64,000 nucleotides of DNA from Roridomyces roridus (Eukaryota; Basidiomycota; Agaricomycetes; Agaricales; Mycenaceae): positions 2,852,001 through 2,916,000 of the forward strand of contig JARKIF010000006.1 of the NCBI GenBank assembly GCA_029378245.1, in the 5' to 3' direction. How positions within the stretch are numbered: the stretch's first letter is position 1; each line of letters begins with the position of its first letter. Below the pieces are notes generated by a model, which saw only the letters and a program-made list of their open reading frames with translations, ran no database searches and was not told where the DNA came from. Of the stretch, positions 10,519-21,947 are shown in pieces. The translations under genes were made by a program, and so were the position numbers.

Positions 10519-13500
10519 TCAGCAGCACCGCTGCCCCAGACCACGAATTCCCATCTCCGGCTGCCCAATCCCTGCATACCGCTCATAATCAGCCCCAAAC
10601 TCCTCGCGATCCTCTTGCTGCCTCCTCGCATGCAGAACAATAATATGATCCAAGCTCGCAGAAGGCCCGCGCAGCCTTCGTCCACTGGGTAGTCGGGGAG
10701 GCGGGAGGCCGGTCTGTAAATGGTTTTGCTATGGGCAATTCAAAATTGAATCCACGAACCTCAGCTTGGCACCGCTCGAAGGCCTCAGCCAGAGTCCCAC
10801 CACGGTTGATCTCGAAAGCTCCCTCCTCTCGCCCTTCTGCCAGCTTGCGCTGCAGCATCTCTGCACGCAATGCCTGGGTTGCGGCCTCGTCCACCTCAAG
10901 CGCATCCGTCAAGGTGACACCGTACCACGCCGCGCCTTCCCGTGACACTAGACCCTCCCTCACTTCCCGCGCTACAATCTCCGCTGGTCGTTCATACGGC
11001 GCGCCATATCCTCCTCCCCTGTGTGCCATCAACAACTCGCTATGAGAAACAAATGCTTGGTTCTCACCCCCATGTTCGCCTGACACACTGTCTCAGCAAT
11101 GGCAAACGGGACGGCTGGGAGGACATACCATTCGAGGATGTCGCCTTCCTGGACGACGATGAAGTCTCCTTTGGAAGGCAGCGCGATTCGTTTGCCGTCG
11201 GAAAACCGGATGAGTGTCTTGGAAGACCGTTCTCCGGGTAAACCTCCGTTCACTCCCCAAGGCTTTGTGAGCCATCGGTCGTCGTGGAGCGAGATCTCCC
11301 CAGGGCAGAGGAAGACATAGTCTACCAAGATCATCTCACCGACCCGGCGGACATGTGTTGCCACTCACCAATCCGCACCCCGTTTCCGCCCCGGTGCAGT
11401 CCTGGTCCACCAGAGTCTGTGATAGTGGCGTAGTGGTCGATCCGGAGCGGGAAGTACAGCTCCAGGAACTTTGCGGGATTAGCAATGTTTGGGAAGCGAC
11501 AGAATCATTCACCTCGTTTGGAACGGTCTTCATGGATGGGAAGAGGGAATGTCCATCCTGGAGGCGCTTTTAGCTCAATAATGGGGATCCCGAAAAACGA
11601 TACCAGTCCGTCGCCAACAGGCCGCCCTGGGACACCACCGAATCCGATTTGATACAACTGGAAATAAGATCCATCTGGCCGCCACCCACTGTAGAAGAAA
11701 TGCGGGCCTTCCCTCCATCAGCGTCGACAGAATCCGATTCCACAGCTAAACGTACTGTCGCTAAAGCCGGCTGCAGTCATGAATTTTGGCTGCCGCTGCC
11801 CAAGAGTGCCAATCATAAGGTCTAGAGTTCGACCGAGGAGGTGTGTGCGGCATGAGAGCGCTGCAGGTCGAACGGGGTTGAGGAGTGTCCCGAGTGGGAT
11901 TCGGACGTCCATTAGGTCGTATGCGCCTGACTGATGTTAGGGCTAGATTGCGGGAGCCATGGGACGCTATACCGTCGTTCAGGGTGATGCTTGGGTCCAG
12001 TGCTTTGATGAGATATGCACTCGATCGCCTGTGGTGGTCATTAGTTGGGTGCTGCTGAGATGGGTCTGGAGCGTACATCTTCCACGTCGTCGGGCTGACG
12101 AGCCAGTTGATGCTCGAATCGGCCTGGGGATCTTTGGATTGATTAGAAGTGCTCTCTTAAGCCAGAGAAATCGCCCACCAGTACCATCAAAGTCGTATAC
12201 CAACCTCTCCCCCGACCCATCCTCGAGCGGCTCCTTGAACATGGTGCAAGAGACTTTCCAAGGGCCCTGTTCTCACAGTCAATACCCGGGCGAAAAATAT
12301 TTGGCCGACCCACCATTCCAGTCCCATCGTCGTCCATCCAATCACTACGACCTTGTCAATCGTCCGCGATGGCCCCAAGTCGAGTGGACGCACGTGAATG
12401 TCATCTTCCCACCGGGAATGTTGGTCTTCAAAAGCTGGGCGAATGCAATCTTGTTCCGATCGAGGAGATCATCTAGCGCCGTTTCAAAGGCTTTCGTGCC
12501 GAATCGCATACACATTTCGGATACCCTGTGGGCGATTACTCTATTATCGAGGAACGAATCGATGGATCGCACCTCTGGCCTGCGACGCGGCATGCTGCGA
12601 CCAACGCGTGTAGATCTGCTCGTGAAAAGTCGGGCGTGCGGGAATTTCGACAGATGACGTTCTGGAGTGCTTCATTCAGTTTACCCTTGTCGTAGAGCTT
12701 GGAGAGGGGAATTTGGATTCCGTCCTCGAAGATGGTACGGCCGTTAATGGGTAACGAGCCAGGGCTTTGACCGCCAACACTACAGGAGGTCAGAGTCTTC
12801 AAAGCAGATACGTGGCGATGTACTCGGTGAAATGTCCTGTTGATCCCGGGAGTCACCTCGTGCGGAAAAGCGTTACATTGCACTCACCTTGGTTGGCAGT
12901 CCAGGCCACGCGTTTCCCTTCGTGGTAGACGGGTAACATGACCAGCATGTCGTTTAGATGTGAGATGCCGCCCTGTCGCTCTTTAGTGCAAGTATTCTGA
13001 TTTTTAGACAGCCAGCGTACTTGGACGTCGTAGGGATCGTTGGTGATGAATACATCTTCGAGTTGTCGTCAATGGAGAACTTGAGCAAGGAGATGGACAC
13101 CCACCGCCCTCCTCGATGGTTCCCGTCCATATCTTCAGGAAGTGCTACAGCGGACGTCAATGCCTATCCCTCCCTGTGGCTAGTTTTATGATCACCTGGA
13201 TGTACGAGCCAAACTGCCCCACCACCATCTTTCCGTCGTCTACCACAGGATCAGTTTTTTCTTTCTGGAAAATCAATAATAAAACGTACTCGGACCGGCT
13301 CCAGCGGAGATCATGGGGAACTGCAAACTGTTCAGTCGGGTGGGCTCAGGCCATATGATGACGCACATAATCCAGCTGTTCGCGCATTGCGGGCGATAAC
13401 GCCGAGCGGAGAATCAGGCCGTCCATCTCGAGCCGTGCGTTGGCAAGAGCCGCCTCTACCAGCTGTGTGATAATCTTCTGGTTATCCTCGGCCTCGGCTC

Positions 13501-16347
13501 GGACGCCCTCGGCAGCTTTTGCTGGCCAGAGTAATATGTTCCCGAAGCTATCAATCTCTGCGCGGTGATCTGGCATTACGATCGTGTTCGAGTCCATCTG
13601 GCGGTTTCGTCAGAACCGAATGAGGAGGAATACGAAACATGAGAACCTCGGTGATGATGGCTGGGCCGTCTATGGTGTCACCGTCCTTCAGAAGCGTGCG
13701 TTCCCAGATTGGCACGTCGGGATATGTGTTGCCGTTCCAATACACCTCGGTCTTGCTGGTTAGCGCCTCGTTGCAAGGGGCTCCCCCGTCAGACTTTGCG
13801 AGGTTCTTCAATATGACGTCCTCTGAAATCTCTTCGACCCGGCTGCGCAGATTGATAACTTCTACGCGTAGATCCAAGGAATAAGTGAAGAGCGAGTGAT
13901 GAAGCGCCGTGAAACTGCCATCCGTCAGTCAGGCCGGATTTGTTCTGGCGGGAAACATGCCTTTTCGCGAGCACATCAAGACCGTCCGTCTGCAAACCCT
14001 CCAATGAAAATGCCACCGGCAGACTAAGCGCTTGTCCCGAATACCGCATATCCGCCTCGAACGTATGCTTTTGCTTGGTCTTTGGAACGCCTTGCTTTTC
14101 GAGGACTTCTGAAGCTTGATTCGCCAGAGTCGTGCAAATGTCAATAATGGTGGATGCTTGGACCTCGCCCAGGTTGCAGATGTACGTGCGGCCGACTTCG
14201 TGCCGAAGGGATGTGATGGCGTCGCCGAAAGCGCATAAAACTGTGGAGAGGTTGGGATGGGGGATTTGCTGGTGAAAGGGGCCTACCTCCGGGCGAAGGC
14301 GGGATGATTGCCGGGTACGATTGACAAAGCCGGGCTGTCGAGTCGTCAGGCCTTCAGGGCTCTATATGTAGTGAGATGATGTCAGGGCATACCGAGAGAA
14401 CAAGCATGGAGTGGTCCAGCTCCTCCGAACGCGACTAGACTGTACTCGCGTGGATCATGGCCCTGTTCTACAGAAACGCTCTTCAAAGCGCCGTACATCT
14501 TCTCATTGGCGAGCTTCAATATCCCCTCCGCTGCCTCGTGCAGAGTGAGCCCAACGGCATCTGCAATGAGTTGAACCGCTTTCCGCGAGGCTTCAAAGTC
14601 GAGTTTGAAAGAACCACCCAAGAGTGCGGGAGGGAGGTACCCGAGAACCGCGTTGGCGCTGTCGAATGACTCAGCTACATGCAGAATGCGCAAAAGAACT
14701 CGGCACAAACTCGGTCACTGTTGCTTTCAAGCCGCCTTTTCCGTAGGCCGCTGGGCCCGGAACCGCCCCAGCGCTCTCGGGGCCGACTCGCAGGGCCTTG
14801 GTGACTTCTGGTACGTGTGCGACGCTGCCTCCGCCTGCGCCAACTTTATTTGGTGAGTCAGTGGCGATGGAGGAGAGGAAGAGAAGAGGGCCGACCTGTC
14901 CGAACATCGACTGAAGGCGCTCGGACTGTAAGATCGCCCACTGTTGTTTCACGCCGGAGGCTGGGGATGCCATTCTGAATCAAGCAAACGTCTAGGAGAA
15001 ATTCGAGCATGAAAAACCCGAGTCTGAAGAGAATTCTAACCAGTGGAGGTGCCTCCCTGCCGGATTCCTTGTTAATAGTCTCAACTTGAAAGTAACTCGC
15101 GCATACCATATCGAAGGTCAACAGGTTCTTGAACGCCGTCTTCTGGGCAATCATCCCGGCGACGCCCGCCACTCCCCCAGCAGGTCCAGAGTACAATAAA
15201 TTGCAGCTAAACTCTTTAGCGAGGCTGGGACTCGTCAACCCCCCGTCAGACCGCAAGATTCGAATCTCGGTGTCCTTTAATTCGCTCTGGAGTGAATCGA
15301 GGTATTTCTCGACGCGAGGGCGGACCATGGCCGAGACGACTGTTGTCTGCAGGGAACTCAATCGGAAATTCAGCCAACAAAGATGAGACTGACGAGTGTT
15401 CTCTCGTATTCCATTAGTTCCGGTAAGATGGAGCTGGACAGGCTGATTGGAATTCCAGGGAACTCTTCGTGAAGGACGAGGGATGCGGCGAGCTATTCGA
15501 TGGTCAGCATGGTGAAACGAGAACACAAAGCAAGATATTACTTCGTGTGAATTGTTTGCGAAACTATTAATCAATGAGACGCATAAGGTTTCGGGATTCT
15601 TGGTCTTGAGAGCTTGGAGCCGAATTCTGAATCCTTCAGAGTCGAAGGGGCGGATTTCAGAGCCGTCTATAGCAATTCTTCCGGCAGCTTCAATTGTCTA
15701 TGGGGCAGTCGGTACTCGTACGAAAATGAGGGCAAGACGTAGTACCAATTCTAGAGAGGCCAGTGGCTCAGGCTTGCGGTATACCACCCAGGCACCGAGG
15801 CCTCCAGGTACTTGTGATCTTCGCATGACGAGGGTATCTCGATATCTACTCCGAGTTAGAGCGTTCACTGGGGACAAAGAGATTGCGCACCCTTCTGTTA
15901 CGATGAGCGCGACCTTGGCTCCCTTTCCTTCGAGGAGTGCTGGATACAATCAGTGAACACGATTGATTCTGCTGGAAGAGGATACCATTCGTAGCAACAG
16001 TGGTACCATGGTGCAGCGACGGCAGTTCTACGGTTTCTCCAGGAGGCACGAGCGATCTAGACCAGAGATGAATGGATAATCAAGGAACGCCGATTTTCGC
16101 ACTTGAGCTGATCAATCGCGTTCAAGACGCCCTTTGCTTGATTGTCTGGAGTCGAAGGAACCTTGGAGCGGTACGACTGGCCCGTGGACGAGTTGTATAG
16201 GATACCATCTGTGGCCTAATGAACTACCGGCGATCTCGTTGGGTGCAGATATTACCGGTGAAGGTGCCTTGAACGCGTTTGAATTCGAATGGGACATGAA
16301 AAGGCGCGCGCACCTCCGACGTCGATGCCCAATTTCCAGGCCGACAT
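10519..16347 (-). CDS. Hydantoinase A/B fusion (5-oxoprolinase family)
   Basis: ATP-dependent cyclic-amide hydrolase family: an ATPase (HyuA) half is fused to a HyuB half. Exon 1 (16314-16347) plus the next small exons give [20 protein letters not shown], the actin-like phosphate-binding start. Then come [63 protein letters not shown] and [11 protein letters not shown], all HyuA landmarks. The HyuB half follows with [32 protein letters not shown] and [15 protein letters not shown]. The gene is cut by many introns of about 45-55 nt, and every junction I checked keeps frame. The segment [20 protein letters not shown] differs from canonical 5-oxoprolinase at that place (usually GNQSRP-like), so the substrate may not be 5-oxoproline. 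The last intron (acceptor before ACCGGCCTC) gives a C-terminus ending at 10519; an unspliced alternative would end at 10589. Confidence 0.85.
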
Positions 16348-17021
16348 TTCAAGGGAGTCAACGTTGGAACAAGGTTCTCGAGAACCTTGACGCTATCCAT
16401 CACCCATCCCACACTCGATTCGAAAGCCACGGGATGGCATTCGTTCGGCGGTCGCGGCTTATCTGTTCAATTGATGTGGGTGCCGCCGGTCCGGAAGCAC
16501 TGGGTGACGATGACGACTGAGCAAGGTCCAGCAATCTGAGAAAAAGATGCCTCATGGGTTATGAGGACAGGCGAAGAAAAGACTTGATCAAGAGAGACGC
16601 GTGGCGCCTAGCGGAGCCCGTGTTCGTTCATAGGCCGAGAAAGTCCGTGGTCTTCCAGGAGGGTGCATTGTAAATAAAGGATTCTGAAAGAGAGTTCGCA
16701 GAGGCTCCGCAAACTCTGAGCACTGGCGCCGAGCTCGCGGTCCGAAGAAACTGTTGATTGGAACACGTGACGTCATCACGTCGCGCTGACAGTCCCGTAA
16801 GATATCGCCGCCCGGCCCTTGATCCGACTCTCATCACTGCAGCATCTTTTCAACAGCGAGCTGCGACTCGGAGTCGTATGTATGCATATGGAGCCCCATC
16901 GCTGTCCGCCTGTGGGTCCCGCGGAGAAACAGTGTCTCGGCTGTCTGCCAGATCGGATGAGTCCCACCCTGCTGCATGACTGCATGCTACACTCAGTCAA
17001 GTTTGTTCAACATGTTTCCAT

Positions 17022-17103
17022 GGCTCCTTGGCTGAGTTGTACAAGGTCTTCCCTTCAACTCAGCCCCCTCTCTAGAAGAGGTGATGGGTTCGAATCCCTA
17101 AGG
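17022..17103 (+). pseudogene. Degenerate tRNA-like sequence (Ser/Leu type)
   Basis: Reading from GGCTCCT there is an A-box-like TGGCTGAGTTGT, a perfect variable-arm hairpin CCTCT/AGAGG and a B box GGGTTCGAATCCC. The end AGGACGC pairs with the start at only five of seven positions. The anticodon stem does not pair; instead GGCTGAGTTG and CAACTCAGCC form a 10 bp inverted repeat. It cannot fold as a normal tRNA, so a tRNA pseudogene or a SINE head is more likely. Confidence 0.35.
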
Positions 17104-17126
17104 ACGCGCAATTCTGAAGTCTCAAC

Positions 17127-17240
17127 GGACATCAAGAATGAAGAAAGAAGACTTGAAGAAAGAAGACCTCAAATGCTCAAGAACGAAGACGCTTCAAGCT
17201 TCAAGAAAGAAGACCTCAAGATTCAAGAATGAAGATGTTT
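17127..17240 (+). repeat. Purine-rich GAAGA-type repeat
   Basis: Imperfect repeats of AAGAAAGAAGACCT-like words directly follow the tRNA-like sequence. A low-complexity tail after a tRNA-like head is a SINE-like arrangement, but only one copy is present here. Confidence 0.5.
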
Positions 17241-17617
17241 CAGGAACAGCAAGGTAAGTCGTTTCTTTTCGTGGCTTTTTCATTCCACTTGAGAACTAAA
17301 TATGTCTTGAGTATTGAATGGCGGCAACTCTCGCTTGCCCGAACTCGCATGAATCGCATCCTTGAATGAACAAGAGTGCCCTCGGGCGTTCACTAGCGCA
17401 GGCCATTTCTCACAATGCGACATTGGACAAGCAACGATCGCCCTGATCTTCACCAGGGATTCTCGAGCTCGTTCTTCCCTATCTACTTAAACCGCAGATG
17501 GTTGGCCGAGTCTCGTGCTCGTTCGTCACAGCTACCAGCAGCTACCCGCATCAATATCTTTCATCCACTTCCATTCGGACCTCCCTCGTTCTCCAGTCCC
17601 TTGACTCGACGTCAAAG

Positions 17618-17793
17618 ATGAAGTTTTCTGCTTGGGTTCATTGCCACAGTCATCACCGACGCTACTGGCAAGACTTGGAAAATCGAAACCGGTGAATGGC
17701 CTCCTTCAGGCGGCTACTCCTGCCGTCAACTGATTCACTCATTTCATCTGGCGACACGGAAGGCCAGACAAGTTCTTCTACCCTTTTGCATGT
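17618..17793 (+). pseudogene. Possible relic of a small secreted-protein gene
   Basis: An ATG at 17618 reads MKFSA. One frame over, the sequence continues as LGFIATVITDATGKTWKIET and then GEWPPSGGYSCRQLIHSF before a stop. Together this looks like a short signal-peptide gene with a one-base frame change just after the start. The homology is unverified and the call is tentative. Confidence 0.25.
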
Positions 17794-17971
17794 GTCAATA
17801 GAGCTGCAATGCGTGGACTAGTCGATTATCCCTCGTATCTAGCTTCAACGGTTCTCTTAACGGCCACCAACTTTCACGTCGATATTCTGACAGTGCGTAC
17901 ATACAAACGAGGGAAACTCAAACTAGAAGTACAACTTGGAAAATGCACCAGCAGATCGAACGCCGACCGAT

Positions 17972-19936
17972 TCATGAGACGACCATAGACTTGTGAGACG
18001 AGCGGGAATGTGCATCCTCGTCTTGTTCAATTCGAGCATGAGCAAGATCCCCCACATATTCCACCTGGTGGTCGACAAAGACTTCCATTCTCTATTGGAA
18101 AAAAAAAAGTCAACCACGGCAAAACGCAAAGAATAGACAATATATACTGCAGGAACTCCAACTCCGAGGTCAGTCTCTCTGGGTGGCCGCTTGTCGGTAG
18201 TTGGACTCGGTGGGATGTGCCGGCTGCTAGGTCCCATGAGTGTGGTCCGTTTCATTGGGATCATGGGGTGAACTGGTCGGTGGCGGTACCAGTTTCGGAG
18301 GTTGAGCCTAAAACACCACTTCTGTGAGACCAGAATGAACGTCCCAAAGTCGGACGCATACGTCGCGAGCACAGAATTAGAGTAGACTGGAGTTCTTTTG
18401 GTTCAGCAATGTCTATGCGTGGGCATGTTGAACGTCTTACACTTGGGCAGCGAGAAGAAAACTATATTCGATGTGAATATCATTCTTGCAGCTACTTCCA
18501 CGGTTGAGGGAAAATATGCTTACGTGCGAGCCAGATGAAATTGTCGGGCATGGTGAGCCACTGGAAATACATATCTCAGTAAGGAGCAAGAGTGGGCGAG
18601 AAACTTCCTACACATATAGCCCCCGCAATGGCGACAGCGCCTAGATGGGTCAAGAAATTTCAGCAAAGGTTGCCGCCGGCTGTTAAGGGAGATCGAACAA
18701 GTTATGCACCCATCGTTCACCGTAAAAACCACGATGCCATCTAGAACCTCCTGGGACATGAGGTAGCCTTCTTTGAGGTCGTGAAGGTAATAATAGCGTG
18801 CCCCGGAAACCACTACATCCGTAAAAGCGGAGAAGATCAAGGGCACAGTGACTAGAGGCTGTACTGAAATGTGAGAGAGATCAACTGCATGCGAACATCC
18901 ATACCCTGAACTTGAGGGAAAAGCGGGTAAAATTCTTCTCCAGTATCCTGGGTGCGCCGTGAATAAAGCTTTGTCGCTGTTGGAAAGATATATTACATTT
19001 CTACGGCGCCGGCTGGATAGTGGATTCAGTACTGGACATTAGCATGCTAAAGGGGACCGAGGTAGATACATACGAAACGCTAGGGCTTGAGAAGACACTG
19101 AAAGTCCGCTTCCAATCAGTACGATAAATAGTTGACACCCGCTCGAGAGATCGTTAAGAAGGCCTATCGTATAGTGAGTAAGCGGCGAAAGCAAGTTGGG
19201 GGCCCTCTCACAATTGGACCACTGATCCACCAATTCTGCTTGCTGACTACATAAATTCAAAAACAGTGGGAGTCGGGCTATAACTGGAACTAACGCTTGT
19301 GGATTCTGAGCCCATAGAATCTGATTTGGGGACAGTAAATCTTCAAAGCGACGCAACGTCAAGCAGTCCACTCACCCATTGGCGATCAAGCTGGTGAGAC
19401 CCAACACGATAACCGCAGACTGGAATATTGCGTGAATATTTCAATTTTCCATGAAGCCGACCTCACTGGTATAGTTCTGCAGCGCAAAGGTTGATCAGGA
19501 AGTTACGAAGGGTTGGAAGAACGGCACAAACGGAAAGATTGTGTGTATAACATCCGAGTCGCCAAAGTGGGCGATCGCAAACTCCCAAATAATGGCGCAA
19601 ACGAGGACCGTATGAAGCGCATCCAATATCCTGTACTGTGCTCAATGGAACAGCGTCAGGGTAAATCCAGGCTATACCAGATCCACAAAACCTAGATGGG
19701 CGGGGAGAAGTGTGAGTTGCGGTCCATGGTAACGATACATACCACAATTTTGTAGCGAATTTGATCGACGACAAAAATTCGGAAGTAGAGGAAGCATTGA
19801 AAGCCCACGATGGCGGAAAGCCTTGGAGCACATCAGCAATGTCATGCAGATACAAGTCGTGGACTCACGCGACACTGACGAAACTACCCACAAGAGCCGC
19901 ACCAATGGTGAGTTTTACATCGGGAATGTCTGGCAT
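17972..19936 (-). CDS. DUF6534-family membrane protein, copy 1
   Basis: Multi-exon integral membrane protein of an agaricomycete family of unknown function with about seven predicted helices. Exon 1 starts MPDIPDVKLTIGAALVGSF at 19936 and splices to ALSAIVGFQCFLYF, the family's first helix. Later exons give TDVVVSGARYYYLHDLKEG, YLMSQEVLDGIVVFTVNDG, MPDNFIWL and SLNLRNWYRHRP-like segments. The last exon ends ARMEVFVDHQVEYVGDL, with the stop at 17972. Introns are about 45-65 nt. The order of segments matches copy 2 at 37347, and I see no frame break in the parts checked. Intermediate exon borders were not all resolved. Confidence 0.72.
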
Positions 19937-21272
19937 GGCGGGGAAGAGGGGCTGCAGTGGACAGCGTACACCCCGGTTTTTATGCTGGCTGATAAAAAAA
20001 GCCGCAAGTAAGTCGGTCTCTGGTTTTAACGCTGATAGATGCAAGAAGTATCGGCAGGAGATCACGGGCGGATGCAGAGATCGGATTCTTGTTGACTGAT
20101 AAAATTACCGAGCCTGTATATATCTTCCCAATCGAGTATGAGAGGGAATTTTGGTTCAAAGACAATGGGCGCGAAGGAGTGAATAGCAGCCGAGATGTAA
20201 TTTGACCTAAAGGTCCCATGAAGATGCGGGGTAGTTCATCATTGGGAGGGAAGCAGCTCATCTCAGTGTCCGCCCTAAGACTTAAGGCCTTACAGGTCTT
20301 AAGCCTTAATCAGGCCTTAAGTTAGGCCTTAGCTTGGGCCTCATCTCCCGGGTTACTCCCGTGGTTTTATTTGAGGTGGATTTTGGTTCCATTGAAGCTC
20401 ATCCCGGAACCAATAACCCTAGGAGTCGCTAGTCTGAGCTTCGGTACTGTCACAAAAAGTACTCTTTATGATCCAGAGTTCATCATTGCCACGCAGTAGA
20501 ATGAGTGGAGACCCACCGACACTCCAGGATACAGTGTTAAAAGTTTTCCGTGTCGGAATATCATCCCGTTGAAGCGAGTATTGGTTTCCTGTACTCGTAA
20601 CCAGAGGACAGCACGACATCAGCCTCTATTTATGAGAAGAGTAGCGGCCGTGGTAACCTGAGGCTGTTGGAGTGCGTTGCAACGAACGTTCAATATCAAT
20701 TTCCGCGCTGGGCTCCCAGTCCATGGTTGAATTTGGCACCCAAGTAAAGAAGACAAGATCCGAGTCACCGTGTCCTTCCTGCCTCTGGGTAAATAAGGAG
20801 ATGAAGATTTTGAAGGTGCTTCTACGGAGCGGTAGCCGGCGGTTGTCCGGTGGAGGAAGCGAGGCAGCGGAGAAGAATGAGATTGATTGCCAGGAGTTTT
20901 GTTGGACCAACGACGAGTTGAACGACAAGACGAGGCCGCCACTTCGATGAATTGTAGGCAGCTAACGCGAAAGAGTATCGTCCAGGGATAGCAACTTGTT
21001 GGCAACTTGCAGGGAAGTTGGTGGGAAGAACGAAGTAGCTCCAAGTTGATCCGATCAAGCTGACACTTGTCCTCCTCCGAGTCCTCGATGACCTTGTGCG
21101 CGCTCATCTCGCGGAAATCTCGCTGGAGCCCACCAAAATGGGCAAATTCAACATCATCCCTTCCTCTCGCTCTCTCGCCCGCCGTCTCAGACTCCGCGTT
21201 CAGAGATAGACCGTTCAATGAGCGTAATAATACAGTGCGTATTCCATGGAACAACAATGTCCGTTTCTTACT
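19937..21272. other. Intergenic with transposon end
   Basis: Holds the promoter of DUF6534 copy 1 and a truncated hAT-like end (20264-20342). Minus frames at 20419-20619 and 20619-21257 show no domain and are not supported. Confidence 0.4.
20264..20342 (+). mobile_element. Truncated hAT-like element end
   Basis: Starts with the same terminal CAGTGTCCGCC as the element at 31152 and shares its CTTAAGGCC-rich subterminal pattern for about 80 bp. The matching right end is not found nearby, so this is a fragment. It keeps the uninterrupted site GTCTTAAGCC that is split by a MITE in the 31152 copy. Confidence 0.7.
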
Positions 21273-21947
21273 TTACAGTTCCCTCTTCACCAAGCGCTCC
21301 AAGATGCTCAACTCTCGTTCTGCGAGGCCCATAGTTCCATCGGGACCAAGAAGGGCACACGCCTCTGCGTCCTCTGCCTCGTCTACGACGCAGCGCATAA
21401 CATGGGCCACGCTGCTCCCCGCGGCGTAGGCAATATACGCGAGTGCGATGGTAAGCACGACGCGCGGTGGACCGGAGAGAATGACGCGCACGGGATCAGT
21501 CCTAGCTGCGGGCTGCGGGTCAAGGTCGAGTTGATTCGCCCTGGGGTGGTAGTACGGCAGGGCAAGGGCGAGAAAGTCGCGTGCGACGAGGATGTGACGT
21601 CCACAAAGGGGAACGACGGTGGCATTCTGTGCAGGGGCAGGAACGTAGAGGTCGAGAATCTGCAGCTGCCGCCCACGGGACGAGGTCGCTTGCGTGACTC
21701 GCTGCGAGTTGGGCGGATGTTCTGGGGACGCGGGGAGGATGCGAACAGCGTGGGTCCAGGACTCGGTGTGTGGCAACGCCGGAAGGACGGAGGCGTCAGC
21801 TGGCAGGGTGGACGACGAATGGAGATGGAGGTAGGGGATGAACTCTCGGATCGTGGTGTCCTGATCAGGGGATGGCAAATCCTCGAGCAGCTCCAGACAC
21901 TGTGAAAACAACGGCGCATGAATTTCATGTCGCCGTGCCATGAACAA
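21273..21947 (-). CDS. Unknown protein, up to 224 residues
   Basis: A minus-strand frame with an Ala/Leu-rich central helix (RVVLTIALAYIAYAAGSSV) followed by an ordered-looking C-terminus (MGLAERELSILERLVKREL). The region resembles the helical tail of dual-specificity-phosphatase-like fungal proteins, but I see no catalytic Cys motif, so no function is assigned. A plus-strand frame of similar length overlaps; it is Gly/Arg-rich and less protein-like. The start (21947) is uncertain. Confidence 0.4.
   Translation of the reverse strand: MFMARRHEIHAPLFSQCLELLEDLPSPDQDTTIREFIPYLHLHSSSTLPADASVLPALPHTESWTHAVRILPASPEHPPNSQRVTQATSSRGRQLQILDLYVPAPAQNATVVPLCGRHILVARDFLALALPYYHPRANQLDLDPQPAARTDPVRVILSGPPRVVLTIALAYIAYAAGSSVAHVMRCVVDEAEDAEACALLGPDGTMGLAERELSILERLVKREL

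Larger units (their letters stand above)
16348..17971. other. Intergenic with tRNA-like and purine-rich repeats
   Basis: Holds the promoter of the hydantoinase-family gene, a tRNA-like sequence (17022-17103), a purine-rich repeat (about 17127-17240) and a possible relic of a small secreted-protein gene (17618). No intact gene is seen. Confidence 0.45.

Noticed and set aside
21246..21905. Plus-strand frame of 219 codons
   Set aside because: Overlaps the minus frame 21273-21947 and is Gly/Arg/Val-rich without a core pattern; I prefer the minus frame, although with low confidence.
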